Positions 30,943 to 40,632 of a stretch of DNA of 64,000 nucleotides are shown here, in pieces. Numbering within the stretch: position 1 is the first letter of the stretch; every line of letters begins with the position of its first letter. The notes under the pieces are model-generated. The model was given only the letters and a program-made list of their open reading frames with translations, did not search any database and was not told the origin of the DNA. Position numbers and translations under genes: made by a program. Source of the stretch: Methylomonas sp. (lineage in GTDB: Bacteria > Pseudomonadota > Gammaproteobacteria > Methylococcales > Methylomonadaceae); NCBI GenBank assembly GCA_002928965.1, contig PERU01000002.1, forward strand, positions 62,001-126,000, read 5' to 3'.

Positions 30943-31521
30943 ATGAACCGCCGCAAAGTGCTGGTTATTGACCAATTCGACAATGAACGCCTGCTGGAAC
31001 AGGCGCTGCAAAAACATGGCTATGAGGTAGCCACTTTAAAGCTGCGAGCCCTCAATTTGCTGGAGATTATCACTAGTCTGCAGCCGGATGTGGTGGTATT
31101 GAATCTGTATTCCCCCGGCGATGAGGTATTGGTCATGATGCGTCAAATCAACCAGCAGTATTCGGTGCCGGTAGTCATGTTTGCAGAGGATCAACAAACC
31201 GATACCATCAACAAGGTCATCAAAGCCGGTGTTAGCGCCTATATTGTGGACGGTCTGGAACCCAAACGGCTGAAGGCCATCATCGAAATCGCCATTGTCC
31301 GCTTCCAGGAACAGCAGGCGTTGAAAGACGAGTTAAAAAAAACCAAAATCCAGTTGGAAGACCGCAAGCTGGTTGATCGCGCCAAAGCCGTGTTGATCAA
31401 ATCGCAGGGGTATAGCGAAGAAGCGGCTTATCATGCCTTGCGCAAGCTGGCGATGGATCGGAAGGTGTCCATTGGTGAAATGGCCAAGAATGTGATTGCC
31501 ATGGCCGAGTTGTTGAAGTAA
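30943..31521 (+). CDS. nasT: ANTAR-domain antiterminator, NasT-like, with altered receiver
   Basis: The protein has 192 residues. Residues 1-120 are a receiver-like domain. The position of the phosphorylated Asp reads VVVLNLYSPGDE, that is Asn instead of Asp. A helical linker leads to the ANTAR domain (about 133-190, with RKLVDRAKAVLIKSQGYSEE and AYHALRKLAMDRKVSIGEMA). NasT proteins bind two-hairpin RNA leaders and prevent termination ahead of nitrate genes when nitrate is present. No nasS partner was seen in the window. The likely target is the nrtA leader at 34003-34131. Confidence 0.88.
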   Translation: MNRRKVLVIDQFDNERLLEQALQKHGYEVATLKLRALNLLEIITSLQPDVVVLNLYSPGDEVLVMMRQINQQYSVPVVMFAEDQQTDTINKVIKAGVSAYIVDGLEPKRLKAIIEIAIVRFQEQQALKDELKKTKIQLEDRKLVDRAKAVLIKSQGYSEEAAYHALRKLAMDRKVSIGEMAKNVIAMAELLK

Positions 31522-31829
31522 GGATCTGGTTGCAAATTACCCCCGGAAATTCTGCTCCTACCGACCCACGGTTTACGCCCCCTTTTTCAAAGAGGGGCCG
31601 CGTTATTTTGGGCGAATGCCTAACTGCTTATCCCAGTTGCAGACTTTGATTACCACCTTTGATTGCGGCTGCCGCATTTAACCGCTCGATAATCGCCGCT
31701 TTGGCAAAAACTAGGTACTTTGACCAATTAAATTGATGTCGCACTGCCACTTATAATTTGAAGGTTAACTGTGTGTTGGTTGATAAGTCCGAATCAGCAC
31801 TAAGACCCTGAAAATTTTGCAACAGCATC
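31522..31829. other. Intergenic stretch with repeat remnant
   Basis: It carries a CCCCCTTTTTCAAAGAGGGG repeat (about 31578-31598), related to copies at 28740, 52020 and 53850. No gene or clear promoter was seen for the rest. Confidence 0.45.
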
Positions 31830-32246
31830 ATGAATAACGACACTGACAACCCTCAACCGATAAACGATGAAACAGAGCAGTCACTGATATATCTGATGTT
31901 CGCGAGTTCAGCCGTCAAGAAGCTTGATCATCAAGAGCTGTCTGAATTGTCTCAACAGGCCGAACGTAAAAATCAAAAGTTAGGGATCACCGGGCAATTG
32001 ATCTACGACGACGGTAATTTCTTGTCTGTACTGGAAGGACAGGCAGAGTCTGTCCAGCAACTGTTTCAAGCGATTAGCCATGATTCAAGACATCATGGGT
32101 TGATATTGATACACGAAGGCGCTTTGCGCAAAAGAGTGTTTTCAAATTGGTCGATGGACTATCATAAACACAAGCAAAAAGCCGGGCAAAGGCTGTCCAT
32201 ATCCTCTGCTATCGGGGCATTGATAGATCGTTACAATCACAATTGA
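31830..32246 (+). CDS. BLUF-like domain protein lacking the photoactive Tyr and Gln
   Basis: The protein has 138 residues. The fold signatures GITGQLIYDDGNFLSVLEG and VQQLFQAISHDSRHHGL, with RVFSNWSMDY later, identify a BLUF domain, normally a blue-light FAD sensor. Aligned by eye with Slr1694-type proteins, the light-critical Tyr becomes Phe (LMFASSAV against LIYSSQGI) and the Gln becomes Ser (NFLSVLEG against AFLQVLEG). The conserved Asn before GITG is kept. It may bind flavin but should not have the normal photocycle. The short N-terminal extension of about 17 residues is polar. No output domain is present. Confidence 0.85.
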   Translation: MNNDTDNPQPINDETEQSLIYLMFASSAVKKLDHQELSELSQQAERKNQKLGITGQLIYDDGNFLSVLEGQAESVQQLFQAISHDSRHHGLILIHEGALRKRVFSNWSMDYHKHKQKAGQRLSISSAIGALIDRYNHN

Positions 32247-32303
32247 GTGCATTGGGAAATATGGGTGCATGGGTATCAGGTTGCAATCGATAACCGATAC
32301 ACC

Positions 32304-33683
32304 TCAACATTCGATCAAGTTAACCGCCAGACCGCCACGCGAGGTTTCCTTGTATTTGCTTTTCATGTCCGCACCTGTTTGGCGCATGGTTTTGATGACT
32401 TTATCCAGCGACACGAAATGACTGCCGTCACCGCGCAGGGCAATCCGTGCAGCGTTGATGGCTTTGACCGAACCCATGGCGTTGCGTTCGATGCACGGCA
32501 CTTGCACCAGACCACCGACCGGATCACAGGTTAATCCGAGATTATGTTCCATACCGATTTCTGCGGCATTTTCGACTTGCGCTGGCGTGCCACCCAATAC
32601 CTCAGCCAACGCACCGGCAGCCATGGAGCAGGCTACACCAACTTCGCCCTGACAGCCAACTTCTGCACCGGACAACGAAGCGTTCTCTTTGTACAGAATG
32701 GCAATGGCGGCGGCGGTTAATAAAAACCGAATCACGCCGTCTTCATTGGCGCCTTCGCAAAAACGCCAGTAGTAATGCAGTACCGCCGGAATGATACCGG
32801 CTGCACCATTGGTGGGCGCGGTGACTACCCGGCCACCCGAGGCATTTTCTTCGCTGACGGCTAATGCAAACAAATTCACCCAATCCAAGGTGCCCACCGG
32901 CACCCCGGGCGTTTGCCGGGGAATTTCGCCAATCAGTTGCCGGTATAGATTCGCCGCCCGACGTTTGACTTTCATGCCGCCAGGTAGGATGCCTTCTTGC
33001 TGAATGCCGCGTGCCACGCAAGCCTGCATTACTTGCCAGATAGTGAGCAGATTCTGGCGAATCTGTTCTTCGCTCAGCCAAGCCTTTTCATTATCCAGCA
33101 TCAGACTGCTGATCGGTTTGTTATGGGATGCGCAGAGCTTTAACAAGGCATCGCCAGTGGTAAACGGATAAGGTAATCGGGTATCGTCATGTGTCAGTTT
33201 ATCGATGGCCGCATCGCTTTCGCTGACCACAAAGCCACCGCCTACCGAATAATAATCGCTGTGCTTCAATTCAGCGCCACTGGCATCAAACACGCTAAAG
33301 CGCAAACCATTGGCATGATAGGGCAGGGCTTTGCGATGAAACAGCAAGTCGGTTTTGGGATTGAACGGTACCGGGTATCGGCCCAGTACTTTTAAAATCC
33401 CGCTGTCTTGAATCGCCGCTAGTCTGACAGGAATGGATTCCGGGTCGATCAAGTCCGGCGCTTCGCCCTCCAGGCCCAGCATGACTGCCTTGTCGGAACC
33501 ATGGCCCTTACCGGTCGCTCCTAAAGAGCCGAACAATTCGACTTGCAGTTGCGCCGTTTGATCAATCAATCCGTGTTGCACCAGATTGTTGGCAAACGTC
33601 ATCGCGGCTCGCATCGGGCCGACGGTATGCGAACTGGAAGGACCGATACCGATTTTAAAAATATCAAAAACACTGATGGCCAT
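32304..33683 (-). CDS. sdaA: L-serine ammonia-lyase, iron-sulfur type
   Basis: The protein has 459 residues from the ATG at 33683 ([20 protein letters not shown]), the usual start; open frame upstream is not needed. [12 protein letters not shown] is the substrate-binding loop. The cluster cysteines lie in [28 protein letters not shown] and VPCIERN. It deaminates serine to pyruvate and ammonia. It is transcribed away from nrtA, whose NtrC and sigma-54 sites occupy the shared 450-bp region. Serine is central in some methylotrophs, but no link is shown. Confidence 0.96.
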   Translation of the reverse strand: MAISVFDIFKIGIGPSSSHTVGPMRAAMTFANNLVQHGLIDQTAQLQVELFGSLGATGKGHGSDKAVMLGLEGEAPDLIDPESIPVRLAAIQDSGILKVLGRYPVPFNPKTDLLFHRKALPYHANGLRFSVFDASGAELKHSDYYSVGGGFVVSESDAAIDKLTHDDTRLPYPFTTGDALLKLCASHNKPISSLMLDNEKAWLSEEQIRQNLLTIWQVMQACVARGIQQEGILPGGMKVKRRAANLYRQLIGEIPRQTPGVPVGTLDWVNLFALAVSEENASGGRVVTAPTNGAAGIIPAVLHYYWRFCEGANEDGVIRFLLTAAAIAILYKENASLSGAEVGCQGEVGVACSMAAGALAEVLGGTPAQVENAAEIGMEHNLGLTCDPVGGLVQVPCIERNAMGSVKAINAARIALRGDGSHFVSLDKVIKTMRQTGADMKSKYKETSRGGLAVNLIEC

Positions 33684-33808
33684 AGTTACCGCCTGAATGC
33701 TAAAGAGTTGGGAGATTATTAAAAACCCAGCAATGATCGTACCTTGGCACGGAATGCCCACTAAATCCCGAAATAGTTCTGATTTCTAAAACCGCAAAGA
33801 GTTTCATT

Positions 33809-33823
33809 GCACCAGTGAAGTGC
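33809..33823. promoter_or_regulatory. NtrC-like site upstream of nrtA
   Basis: GCACCAGTGAAGTGC has the perfect GCAC-N7-GTGC dyad of NtrC sites and matches 13 of 15 consensus positions. It lies about 160 bp before the sigma-54 promoter at 33977, a normal enhancer distance. Confidence 0.5.
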
Positions 33824-33976
33824 AAAAAATGCATTGAACCGATTCAAAGCTGTGCATGGTCGTGTGCTTTGTCAGGCTTTCTGTGTCGATATTATTTTTA
33901 AAGTTAAATGGATTATTGTTATTAACTGATTGATTGAAAATGTAAATATTATGTTTTTATGGATTTTTAAATAACT

Positions 33977-33992
33977 TGGCATCATGATTGCT
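33977..33992 (+). promoter_or_regulatory. Sigma-54 promoter of nrtA
   Basis: TGGCATCATGATTGCT matches TGGCAC-N5-TTGCW with one mismatch and exact spacing. The predicted start is near 34003, which gives a leader of about 129 nt before nrtA. Confidence 0.7.
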
Positions 33993-34002
33993 TTAGCTGA
34001 AT

Positions 34003-34131
34003 AAAGCTCCAAACTGGAGTTCAAATTTCGCTCGCTGCAGAGCAAACCAGACAAAGGCGTCTGTCGTGCATGGGTTCTACCCGTGACACGGCGACGCCTT
34101 TTTTATTTTCTGTTGCTTTTAGGATTTGCTT
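34003..34131 (+). promoter_or_regulatory. nrtA leader with intrinsic terminator (probable ANTAR-controlled attenuator)
   Basis: Two short hairpins come first: AGCTCCA-AAC-TGGAGTT (34005-34021) and GCTC-GCTGCA-GAGC (34030-34043). A long terminator stem follows, AAAGGCGTC against GACGCCTTT with TTTTTT (34053-34104), whose inner part (TGCATGGGT / ACCCGTGACA) also pairs. nrtA starts 28 bases later. Two hairpins and a terminator are the architecture used by NasR/NasT antiterminators, and a NasT-like gene is 3 kb away. The loops do not clearly show the A1/G4 hexaloop rule, so this is a strong inference only. Confidence 0.6.
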
Positions 34132-35526
34132 ATGAAAACCACTCCCACTTTCGTCCCTAAACAGTTATTACTGGCTTTGTCGGCCACACTGGTCATGTCA
34201 TCGCTGGGGTTTACTCCCGCACTGTCCGCAGCCGGCAAATTGGAAAAGGAGGATTTGAAATTTGGTTTTATCAAACTCACTGACATGGCGCCGCTGGCGG
34301 TGGCGGCTGAGAAAGGTTTTTTTGAAGAGGAGGGCCTATTCGTGCAACTGGAAGCGCAAGCCAACTGGAAAGTGGTGATGGACCGGGTAGTGAATGGCGA
34401 ACTGGATGGCTCGCATATGTTGGCACCGGCACCGTTGGCGGCGAGTATTGGTTTCGGTACCAAAGCAGACATCGTGGCCCCATTCAGCATGGGCTTCAAC
34501 GGCAATGCGATTACGGTATCCAATGATATTTGGAAACAGATGAAAGCCAATGTGTCGATGGACGGCGGCAAACCGGTGCATCCCATCAAAGCGGATGCTT
34601 TGAAACCGGTGGTCGAGAAGTACAAAGCTGAAGGCAAGCCTTTCAATATGGCGATGACGTTTCCGGCCGGTTCGCACAATCTGAAGCTGCGTTATTGGCT
34701 GGCGGCAGGCGGTATTAATCCCGGCTACTATTCACCACCGCAGGATATTTCCGGTCAGGTCAATGCGGAAGCCATGTTGTCAGTGACGCCACCACCGCAA
34801 ATGCCGGCCACGCTGGAATCCGGTACCATTTTTGGCTATTGCGTCGGCGAACCCTGGAATCAGCAAGCCGTCTTCAAAAGCATCGGTGTACCGGTGATTA
34901 CAGATGATGAATTGTGGAAGGATACGCCTGAAAAAGTCTTTGGCGTTACTAAACAATGGGCGGAAAAATACCCGAATACCCACTTAGCCGTTGTTAAAGC
35001 CTTGATCAGAGCCTCAATATGGCTGGATGCGGAAAACAACAAAAACCGCAAGGAAGCCGTTGAAATGTTGGCGCAAAAACAGTACGTCGGCGCTGATGCC
35101 GAGGTGTTGGCGGCCAGCATGAACGGTACTTTTGAATATGAAAAAGGCGACAAAAGGTCGTTGCCCGATTTCAATACCTTCTTCCGTCATGGCGCCAGCT
35201 ATCCATCGTATAGCAGTGCGATCTGGTATTTAACTCAGATGCGCCGCTGGGGCCAAATCAACGAATTCAAACCGGATAACTGGTACCTGGATACCGCTAA
35301 GCAGGTGTATCGCCCGGACATCTATCTGGCCGCAGCCAAAGAACTGGTTGCCGAGGGTAAAGCCAAAGCTGAGGACTTTCCAGCTGACACCAGCATTAAG
35401 CCATCGCAAAATTTCTTCATCGACAACATTGCCTTCGATGCCAATAAACCTAACGACTATCTGGCCAAGTTTCCAATTGGTCTGAAAGCTAAACAGACAG
35501 TTGCTGGCGGCAAAGTGGTTGAGTAA
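34132..35526 (+). CDS. nrtA: Nitrate/nitrite ABC transporter substrate-binding protein (NrtA-like)
   Basis: The protein has 464 residues from the ATG at 34132, which has AGGA upstream. A signal peptide (to about residue 33) precedes FGFIKLTDMAPLAVAAEKGFFEEEGL, the NrtA/CmpA start. DGSHMLAPAPLAASIG and EPWNQQAVFKSIGVPVITDDELWKD are binding-site blocks. It delivers nitrate to the NrtB-NrtCD transporter. Expression is probably set by NtrC/sigma-54 and by leader attenuation. The next gene follows after 285 bp that include a repeat. Confidence 0.93.
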   Translation: MKTTPTFVPKQLLLALSATLVMSSLGFTPALSAAGKLEKEDLKFGFIKLTDMAPLAVAAEKGFFEEEGLFVQLEAQANWKVVMDRVVNGELDGSHMLAPAPLAASIGFGTKADIVAPFSMGFNGNAITVSNDIWKQMKANVSMDGGKPVHPIKADALKPVVEKYKAEGKPFNMAMTFPAGSHNLKLRYWLAAGGINPGYYSPPQDISGQVNAEAMLSVTPPPQMPATLESGTIFGYCVGEPWNQQAVFKSIGVPVITDDELWKDTPEKVFGVTKQWAEKYPNTHLAVVKALIRASIWLDAENNKNRKEAVEMLAQKQYVGADAEVLAASMNGTFEYEKGDKRSLPDFNTFFRHGASYPSYSSAIWYLTQMRRWGQINEFKPDNWYLDTAKQVYRPDIYLAAAKELVAEGKAKAEDFPADTSIKPSQNFFIDNIAFDANKPNDYLAKFPIGLKAKQTVAGGKVVE

Positions 35527-35648
35527 CAAACATCGTGTGGGTGCTCTGATAGGGATGTGATTTGGTGCAGGGATGCATCTTTTTAACCGAATATGCGTTC
35601 TCACGCAGGCGAGCAGGATCGAAGCGGCATTCGGGGTGCTTTCTTTGA

Positions 35649-35727
35649 ATACTTTCTTTTCGACTGCTTCGGCGCAGGAGATAGAGCAATGCAGGGATCA
35701 TTGCCGCGGACATGAAAAAGAAAGTAT
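35649..35727. repeat. Inverted repeat between nrtA and nrtB
   Basis: ATACTTTCTTTT (35649-35660) and AAAAGAAAGTAT (35716-35727) are perfect inverted ends around a GGAGATAGAGCAATGCAGGG segment, part of which also occurs near 28840. It looks like a small repeat element inserted into the operon. The rest of the nrtA-nrtB gap shows no gene. Confidence 0.5.
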
Positions 35728-35811
35728 CGCCGTCGCCGGTCAGTGAATCGGCATTTGAATTGACGTCGCGTTAGCGACACTACTAACGACAGCTTCGATA
35801 AGGTAACCAAG

Positions 35812-36825
35812 ATGACTAACAAACTCATCAAATTTTTAAATATCACCGGCCTCACTTGGTTTGTGCCGCTGGTCAAAATTGCTGCCGGTGACAATCCTGC
35901 TCAGCAAATACGCCAGTTATGGCTGATCATGGGCGTGCCGATTGTAGCGTTCATGCTGTTTTTGGGTGTGTGGAGTGTATCTGCTTCTGGCGTTAATACC
36001 AGTCTGGGGACTATTCCTGGGCCGGTGGCAGTTTGGCATGAAGTCGGTGGCTTGATTGATGAGCATGTCGCCGAACAAACCAAAAGAGCCGAGTTTTATC
36101 AACGTCAGGACCAACGCAATAAAGAGAAACTGGCAGAAGATCCGCATGCCGAGATCAAAGCCCGTCCTTATACTGGCAAACCGACTTATCTGGACAAAAT
36201 TCTCACCAGCTTGCGCACCGTGTTTGCCGGTTTCATCATTGCGACGGTGATTGCCGTGCCGATCGGTATTCTCTGCGGCATGAGCCCAACCCTGAACATT
36301 GCTTTCAATCCGTTGATTCAGCTATTCAAACCGGTATCACCGCTGGCGTGGCTGCCTATCGTCACACTGGTGGTCAGTGCCGCTTATGTCAGCGATGATG
36401 ATTCCTGGTTTGAAAAGTCGTTCATCACTTCAGCGGTTACCGTCACATTATGCTCTCTGTGGCCTACCTTGATTAACACCGCTGTTGGTGTATCGTCGAT
36501 TGATCGGGATCTGGTCAATGTCGCTAAAGTATTGCGGCTGGATTTTGCAACTCAGATCAAACGCATCATTCTACCGTCGGCGTTACCTTATATTTTCACC
36601 GGCATGCGTCTATCGCTGGGAGTGGGCTGGATGGTGTTGATCGCTGCAGAGATGCTGGCGCAAAACCCGGGGCTTGGCAAATTCGTTTGGGATGAGTTTC
36701 AAAACGGCAGTTCCAATTCCTTGAGCCGGATCATGGTGGCGGTATTTACCATAGGTATTATTGGATTCACGCTCGATCGCATCATGCAATCGCTGCAGAA
36801 CGTCTTCACTTTCAGCAAACTCTGA
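35812..36825 (+). CDS. nrtB: Nitrate ABC transporter permease (NrtB-like)
   Basis: The protein has 337 residues. A long N-terminal part with one membrane segment ([18 protein letters not shown]) and a charged stretch ([20 protein letters not shown]) precedes the permease domain (about 125-335). The ATPase-contact loop is [20 protein letters not shown]. It forms the membrane channel of the nitrate importer. It ends 10 bp before nrtCD. Confidence 0.93.
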   Translation: MTNKLIKFLNITGLTWFVPLVKIAAGDNPAQQIRQLWLIMGVPIVAFMLFLGVWSVSASGVNTSLGTIPGPVAVWHEVGGLIDEHVAEQTKRAEFYQRQDQRNKEKLAEDPHAEIKARPYTGKPTYLDKILTSLRTVFAGFIIATVIAVPIGILCGMSPTLNIAFNPLIQLFKPVSPLAWLPIVTLVVSAAYVSDDDSWFEKSFITSAVTVTLCSLWPTLINTAVGVSSIDRDLVNVAKVLRLDFATQIKRIILPSALPYIFTGMRLSLGVGWMVLIAAEMLAQNPGLGKFVWDEFQNGSSNSLSRIMVAVFTIGIIGFTLDRIMQSLQNVFTFSKL

Positions 36826-36835
36826 GGACACCGCC

Positions 36836-38587
36836 ATGAGTGCCGCAGCCGCGAAAATCATCGAGTTATCCATGCACAAGCAAAATTCCCGACCTGCCAA
36901 CGATGCCAGCAAGCCGTTGGTGGAGTTGAAAAATGTCTGTAAATCCTATGGAGAAGGCAAAAGTCTTACCTCTATCCTGAAAGACATCAATCTGGACATC
37001 AAGGAAGGTGAATTCATCGCCATCGTCGGCTTTTCCGGTAGTGGCAAAACCACGCTGGTGTCTATGATTGCCGGCTTGATTCAGGCCGATAGCGGCGAGT
37101 TGTTGAAAAACGGCCAGCTGATTAAAGAGCCCGGACCAGATCGGGGCGTGGTGTTTCAAAACTATTCGCTAATGCCATGGCTGACGGTCTATGAAAACGT
37201 GGTGCTGGCGGTTGATGCCATTTTCAAGGATTGGACACCTGCACAACGCCGCGCCCATGCCGAAAAGTACATCAACATGGTCAATCTGGGGCGGGCGATG
37301 GATAAAATGCCAGCAGAACTGTCTGGCGGCATGCGTCAGCGGGTTAATGTGGCTCGAGCATTGGCCGCCAATCCGGATATTTTGCTACTGGATGAACCGC
37401 TCAGCGCTTTGGATGCCTTGACGCGCGGCAACTTGCAGGACGAGATTCTGCAAATCTGGGAACAGGACAAAAAGACGGTGATTTTGATTACCAATGATGT
37501 CGACGAAGCCATTTATATGGCCGATCGGGTGATTCCATTGAAGCCGGGTCCGGATGCAACTTTTGGGCCTGATTTTGTGATCGATCTGGACCGGCCTCGC
37601 GACCGCACCGCATTGAATCATGATCCTGAATTCAAACGCTTGCGTGCCGAGATTACCCGCTACCTGATGGATATCGGCATGCAAAAGTCTCAGGCCGATA
37701 CTGGCGATAAAGTCAAACTACCCAGTGTACGGCCCAACACCAGTAATGACTGGAAGCTGGATACCTCGGCCTTGAAACCGGAACAACGCGATTTGGGCCG
37801 TCCGCGGTATCTGGAGTTCGCCAATATCTCAAAAAGTTATCCCACGCCGGATGGCAATAGTACGGTCAAGGTGGTGGACGGCTTTGATTTAAAAATGAAA
37901 AAAGGCGAGTTCATTTCCATCATCGGCCATTCCGGTTGCGGCAAATCCACGGTGTTATCGATGACTGCCGGATTGAATGATATTTCCGAAGGCGGCATCA
38001 TTCTGGATAACCGTGAGATTGACGGCGCCGGCCCGGATCGTGGTGTGGTGTTTCAGTCACCCAGTCTGTTTCCGTGGTTGAGTGCTTTTGACAATGTGAT
38101 GCTAGGGGTCGATAAAGTCTATCCGCATGCCGGCAAGGACGAGCGCGACGATATTGTCGAATACTATCTGACCCGGGTGGGTCTGGCCGATGCCATGTTT
38201 AAAAAAGCCGCCGACATGTCGAATGGCATGCGTCAGCGGGTCGGCATTGCCCGCGCTTTCGCTTTATCACCTAAGCTGCTGCTATTGGACGAGCCGTTCG
38301 GCATGCTGGATTCCCTGACTCGCTGGGAATTGCAGGAGGTGTTGATGGAAGTGTGGGAACGCACTCACGTTACGGCGATAGTGGTTACTCATGATGTTGA
38401 CGAAGCCATATTATTGGCCGATAGAGTGGTGATGATGACCAACGGTCCTCACGCCAAAATCGGCAAAATTCAGGACATTCATTTACCCCGGCCACGCAGT
38501 CGTAAAGCGCTGCTGGAACATCCGGATTACTACCACTATCGGGAAAGCTTGTTAACGTTTTTAACAGAATGCGACCACACCCATTAA
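36836..38587 (+). CDS. nrtC: Nitrate ABC transporter ATPase with two fused ABC domains (NrtC-NrtD type)
   Basis: The protein has 583 residues from the ATG at 36836, which has GAGGA upstream. The first ABC domain (about 25-270) has Walker [11 protein letters not shown], signature LSGGMRQRV and Walker [13 protein letters not shown]. The second (about 325-575) has [24 protein letters not shown] and [12 protein letters not shown]. It therefore supplies both ATPase subunits of the importer in one chain, unlike cyanobacterial NrtC, which carries an NrtA-like tail. The second signature LSGG is MSNG, a form I recall as usual for this branch. Confidence 0.92.
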   Translation: MSAAAAKIIELSMHKQNSRPANDASKPLVELKNVCKSYGEGKSLTSILKDINLDIKEGEFIAIVGFSGSGKTTLVSMIAGLIQADSGELLKNGQLIKEPGPDRGVVFQNYSLMPWLTVYENVVLAVDAIFKDWTPAQRRAHAEKYINMVNLGRAMDKMPAELSGGMRQRVNVARALAANPDILLLDEPLSALDALTRGNLQDEILQIWEQDKKTVILITNDVDEAIYMADRVIPLKPGPDATFGPDFVIDLDRPRDRTALNHDPEFKRLRAEITRYLMDIGMQKSQADTGDKVKLPSVRPNTSNDWKLDTSALKPEQRDLGRPRYLEFANISKSYPTPDGNSTVKVVDGFDLKMKKGEFISIIGHSGCGKSTVLSMTAGLNDISEGGIILDNREIDGAGPDRGVVFQSPSLFPWLSAFDNVMLGVDKVYPHAGKDERDDIVEYYLTRVGLADAMFKKAADMSNGMRQRVGIARAFALSPKLLLLDEPFGMLDSLTRWELQEVLMEVWERTHVTAIVVTHDVDEAILLADRVVMMTNGPHAKIGKIQDIHLPRPRSRKALLEHPDYYHYRESLLTFLTECDHTH

Positions 38588-38615
38588 ATTCCATTTCTTC
38601 AAAAAGGGGGGCGAC

Positions 38616-39911
38616 ATGCCAAAGCCATTGCTTAAAAAATCCTGCGCAGGTTTGACGCCTGTCATTTTATTGGGTGTATCAGCCATCAGTGTGCCGGCCC
38701 AGGCCAACCTGACCAAAGAAATTGAGGATGCCTTGAATTTCTATCATTACGGCAACAAAGGCGCAGTGAAAATGGATTTGAACTATCGTTGGGAAAATGT
38801 TGATCAGGATAGGGGGGCTGGTGGACCACCGGGTGCCGGAGGCCCTAAAACCGCTAATGCCAATACCGCACGGTTACGGCTGGGCTTATTATCGCCGACG
38901 TTCTATGGTTTGCAGGCTTTCGCTGAGTACGAAGGCAACTATGCCATGCAGGAGGATTACAACAGTACCCGCAACCGCCTCAGTCAATACTCGGTTGTTG
39001 CCGATCCCGAAGCTAGCGAGTTGAATCAGTTCTGGTTCAGCTATAACGGTATACCGGATACCTTGGTCAAGGTTGGTCGACAGCGGATTAAGCTCGACGA
39101 TGACCGCTTTATCGGTAACGTCGGCTGGCGGCAAATGGAAATGACCTACGACTCGATTCTGTTTACGCATAAAAATCAAACCCTTTTCGGCTTGACTGTC
39201 AATGCCGGTTATATCGATAGTGTCCGCAGCATTTTCAGCACCAAGGAGTCGATGAATTCACCCATTCTTAACCTGAATTATAAAGTTGGCGACTGGGGTG
39301 ATTTGATCGGTTACGGCTATTGGCTGGATTACCGTGAGCAGGAAAACTTCGCCAAATCTACCCAAACTTACGGTTTGCGATTCGACGGCAAGTCGCCGCA
39401 ATTTTTTGACAGGGTCAATGCTGTGTACACTGCCGAATGGAGCACCCAGGCTGACTACGGCGACAACCCCAACCGTTACCAGGTCGACCGGATCAATTTA
39501 ATGGCGGGTGCCAGCGCTTACAACCTGACCCTGTCGGGTGCGGTGGAGCAATTGAACGGACTTGGCAGAGGGGTTGGTTCTACAACCAAAGCGTTCCAGA
39601 CGCCGCTGGGCACTAATCATGCCTTCCAGGGTTGGGCTGATTTGTTCCTGACCACGCCGGGTGACGGTATCCGTGACGTATTCGCTACCGCCAGTTACAA
39701 AATGATGAACGACAGTTTGATACTTACCGGTGTTTATCACGATTTCAAGGACGACACCGGCTCGATTCAATACGGTGATGAGTGGGATTTTTCGGTGTTG
39801 AAGAAGTTCGGCAAGCATTATTCGTTGTTGGCCAAATACGCCAATTACACGGCAGAGAGCTATGGCACCGATACCCAAAGAATCTGGTTACAGGCCAATG
39901 TAAACTTTTAG
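38616..39911 (+). CDS. Outer-membrane porin, alginate-export-like
   Basis: The protein has 431 residues. A signal peptide (to about residue 31, ending VPAQA) is followed by beta-rich sequence with WENVDQDRGAGGPPGAGG, TLVKVGRQRIKLDDDRFIGN and a C-terminal barrel end (IWLQANVNF). It matches the alginate-export/porin superfamily. Its position directly after nrtCD (28 bp) suggests that it passes nitrate or nitrite across the outer membrane; that substrate is inferred from context only. Confidence 0.85.
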   Translation: MPKPLLKKSCAGLTPVILLGVSAISVPAQANLTKEIEDALNFYHYGNKGAVKMDLNYRWENVDQDRGAGGPPGAGGPKTANANTARLRLGLLSPTFYGLQAFAEYEGNYAMQEDYNSTRNRLSQYSVVADPEASELNQFWFSYNGIPDTLVKVGRQRIKLDDDRFIGNVGWRQMEMTYDSILFTHKNQTLFGLTVNAGYIDSVRSIFSTKESMNSPILNLNYKVGDWGDLIGYGYWLDYREQENFAKSTQTYGLRFDGKSPQFFDRVNAVYTAEWSTQADYGDNPNRYQVDRINLMAGASAYNLTLSGAVEQLNGLGRGVGSTTKAFQTPLGTNHAFQGWADLFLTTPGDGIRDVFATASYKMMNDSLILTGVYHDFKDDTGSIQYGDEWDFSVLKKFGKHYSLLAKYANYTAESYGTDTQRIWLQANVNF

Positions 39912-39952
39912 GGTATCTATTTTTATTAGACCACTAAAGTTATCCCTCTCTA

Positions 39953-40094
39953 GCGGTTGTCGTAAAAGTCGAAACAGTTCCTTCTCCCACTGGGAGAAGG
40001 TTAGGATGAGGGCATATAAATCAGCTGTTTGCATTATATATTCCCCTCACCACAGCCTTCTCCCGCGAGGAGAGGGGGCTTTTACGACAGCCTC
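39953..40094. mobile_element. MITE-like element, family A copy 2
   Basis: The ends GCGGTTGTCGTAAAAG (39953-39968) and CTTTTACGACAGCCTCC (about 40079-40095) match those of the element at 8280-8397. The interior is different, with CCTTCTCCCACTGGGAGAAG and CCTTCTCCCGCGAGGAGAGG segments. Shared ends with unlike interiors suggest a non-autonomous family that carries different cargo. Confidence 0.6.
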
Positions 40095-40198
40095 CAGCGG
40101 GAGAGGGATATTGCGTCAATGCTGAATAGTTAGGATTCCGTCAGAAATAACCTCCCTTTATGGTACCCATGCACTGCGTAACTGCCATTAAGTTAGGT

Positions 40199-40316
40199 CG
40201 TCATACCGGCATACCCTTTGGGGCACAAGGGGATTGCCGGTATCCCGTTCACAGGGATAAGAAAGACCTTCGCCATCCTTGGCTTCTGGGTTCCGGCAAT
40301 CCCTGCCGGAACGACG
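40199..40316. repeat. CGTCATNCCGGCA-type inverted repeat, copy 1
   Basis: It begins CGTCATACCGGCATACCCTT and ends TGCCGGAACGACG, with internal GATTGCCGGTATCCCG and GGGTTCCGGCAATCCC. A related unit lies at 53693-53797. Such extragenic repeats are common in proteobacteria. The open frames from here to 40632 look like chance. Confidence 0.6.
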
Positions 40317-40632
40317 TGTCCGTAGGTGCGGATTTATCCGCACACAGTGCGAATGAATTCACAGCTGACGAACTCGTTTGATGCGTATTCCTTAGCTTTT
40401 AGGTTACTGACAGTTATCCTGGGAGCGGCGCCAGTCGCGCGTCGCGAACCTAATGTCATGGCTTCGCGACTGGCTTCGTTCCAAACCCCACTTTCATTGG
40501 CTGGCGTGATGGCGAGCTTTCATAAACTGGCTTGCCAATCTATCGGCTATGAGGCGATACACTGGTTTAATTATCGATCGCGCAGATTCAAAAAATCCAA
40601 GCTGTTTTCGAGGCTGCGTAGATTGTTTGTCT

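Noticed and set aside
34005..34043. ANTAR hexaloop signature (A1, G4) in the nrtA leader hairpins
   Set aside because: The loops AAC or AAACT and GCTGCA do not fit the rule clearly, so only the overall layout was claimed.
38200..38250. Second ABC signature MSNG as a defect of nrtCD
   Set aside because: As I recall, this form is normal in the second ATPase of this transporter branch, so it is not a lesion.
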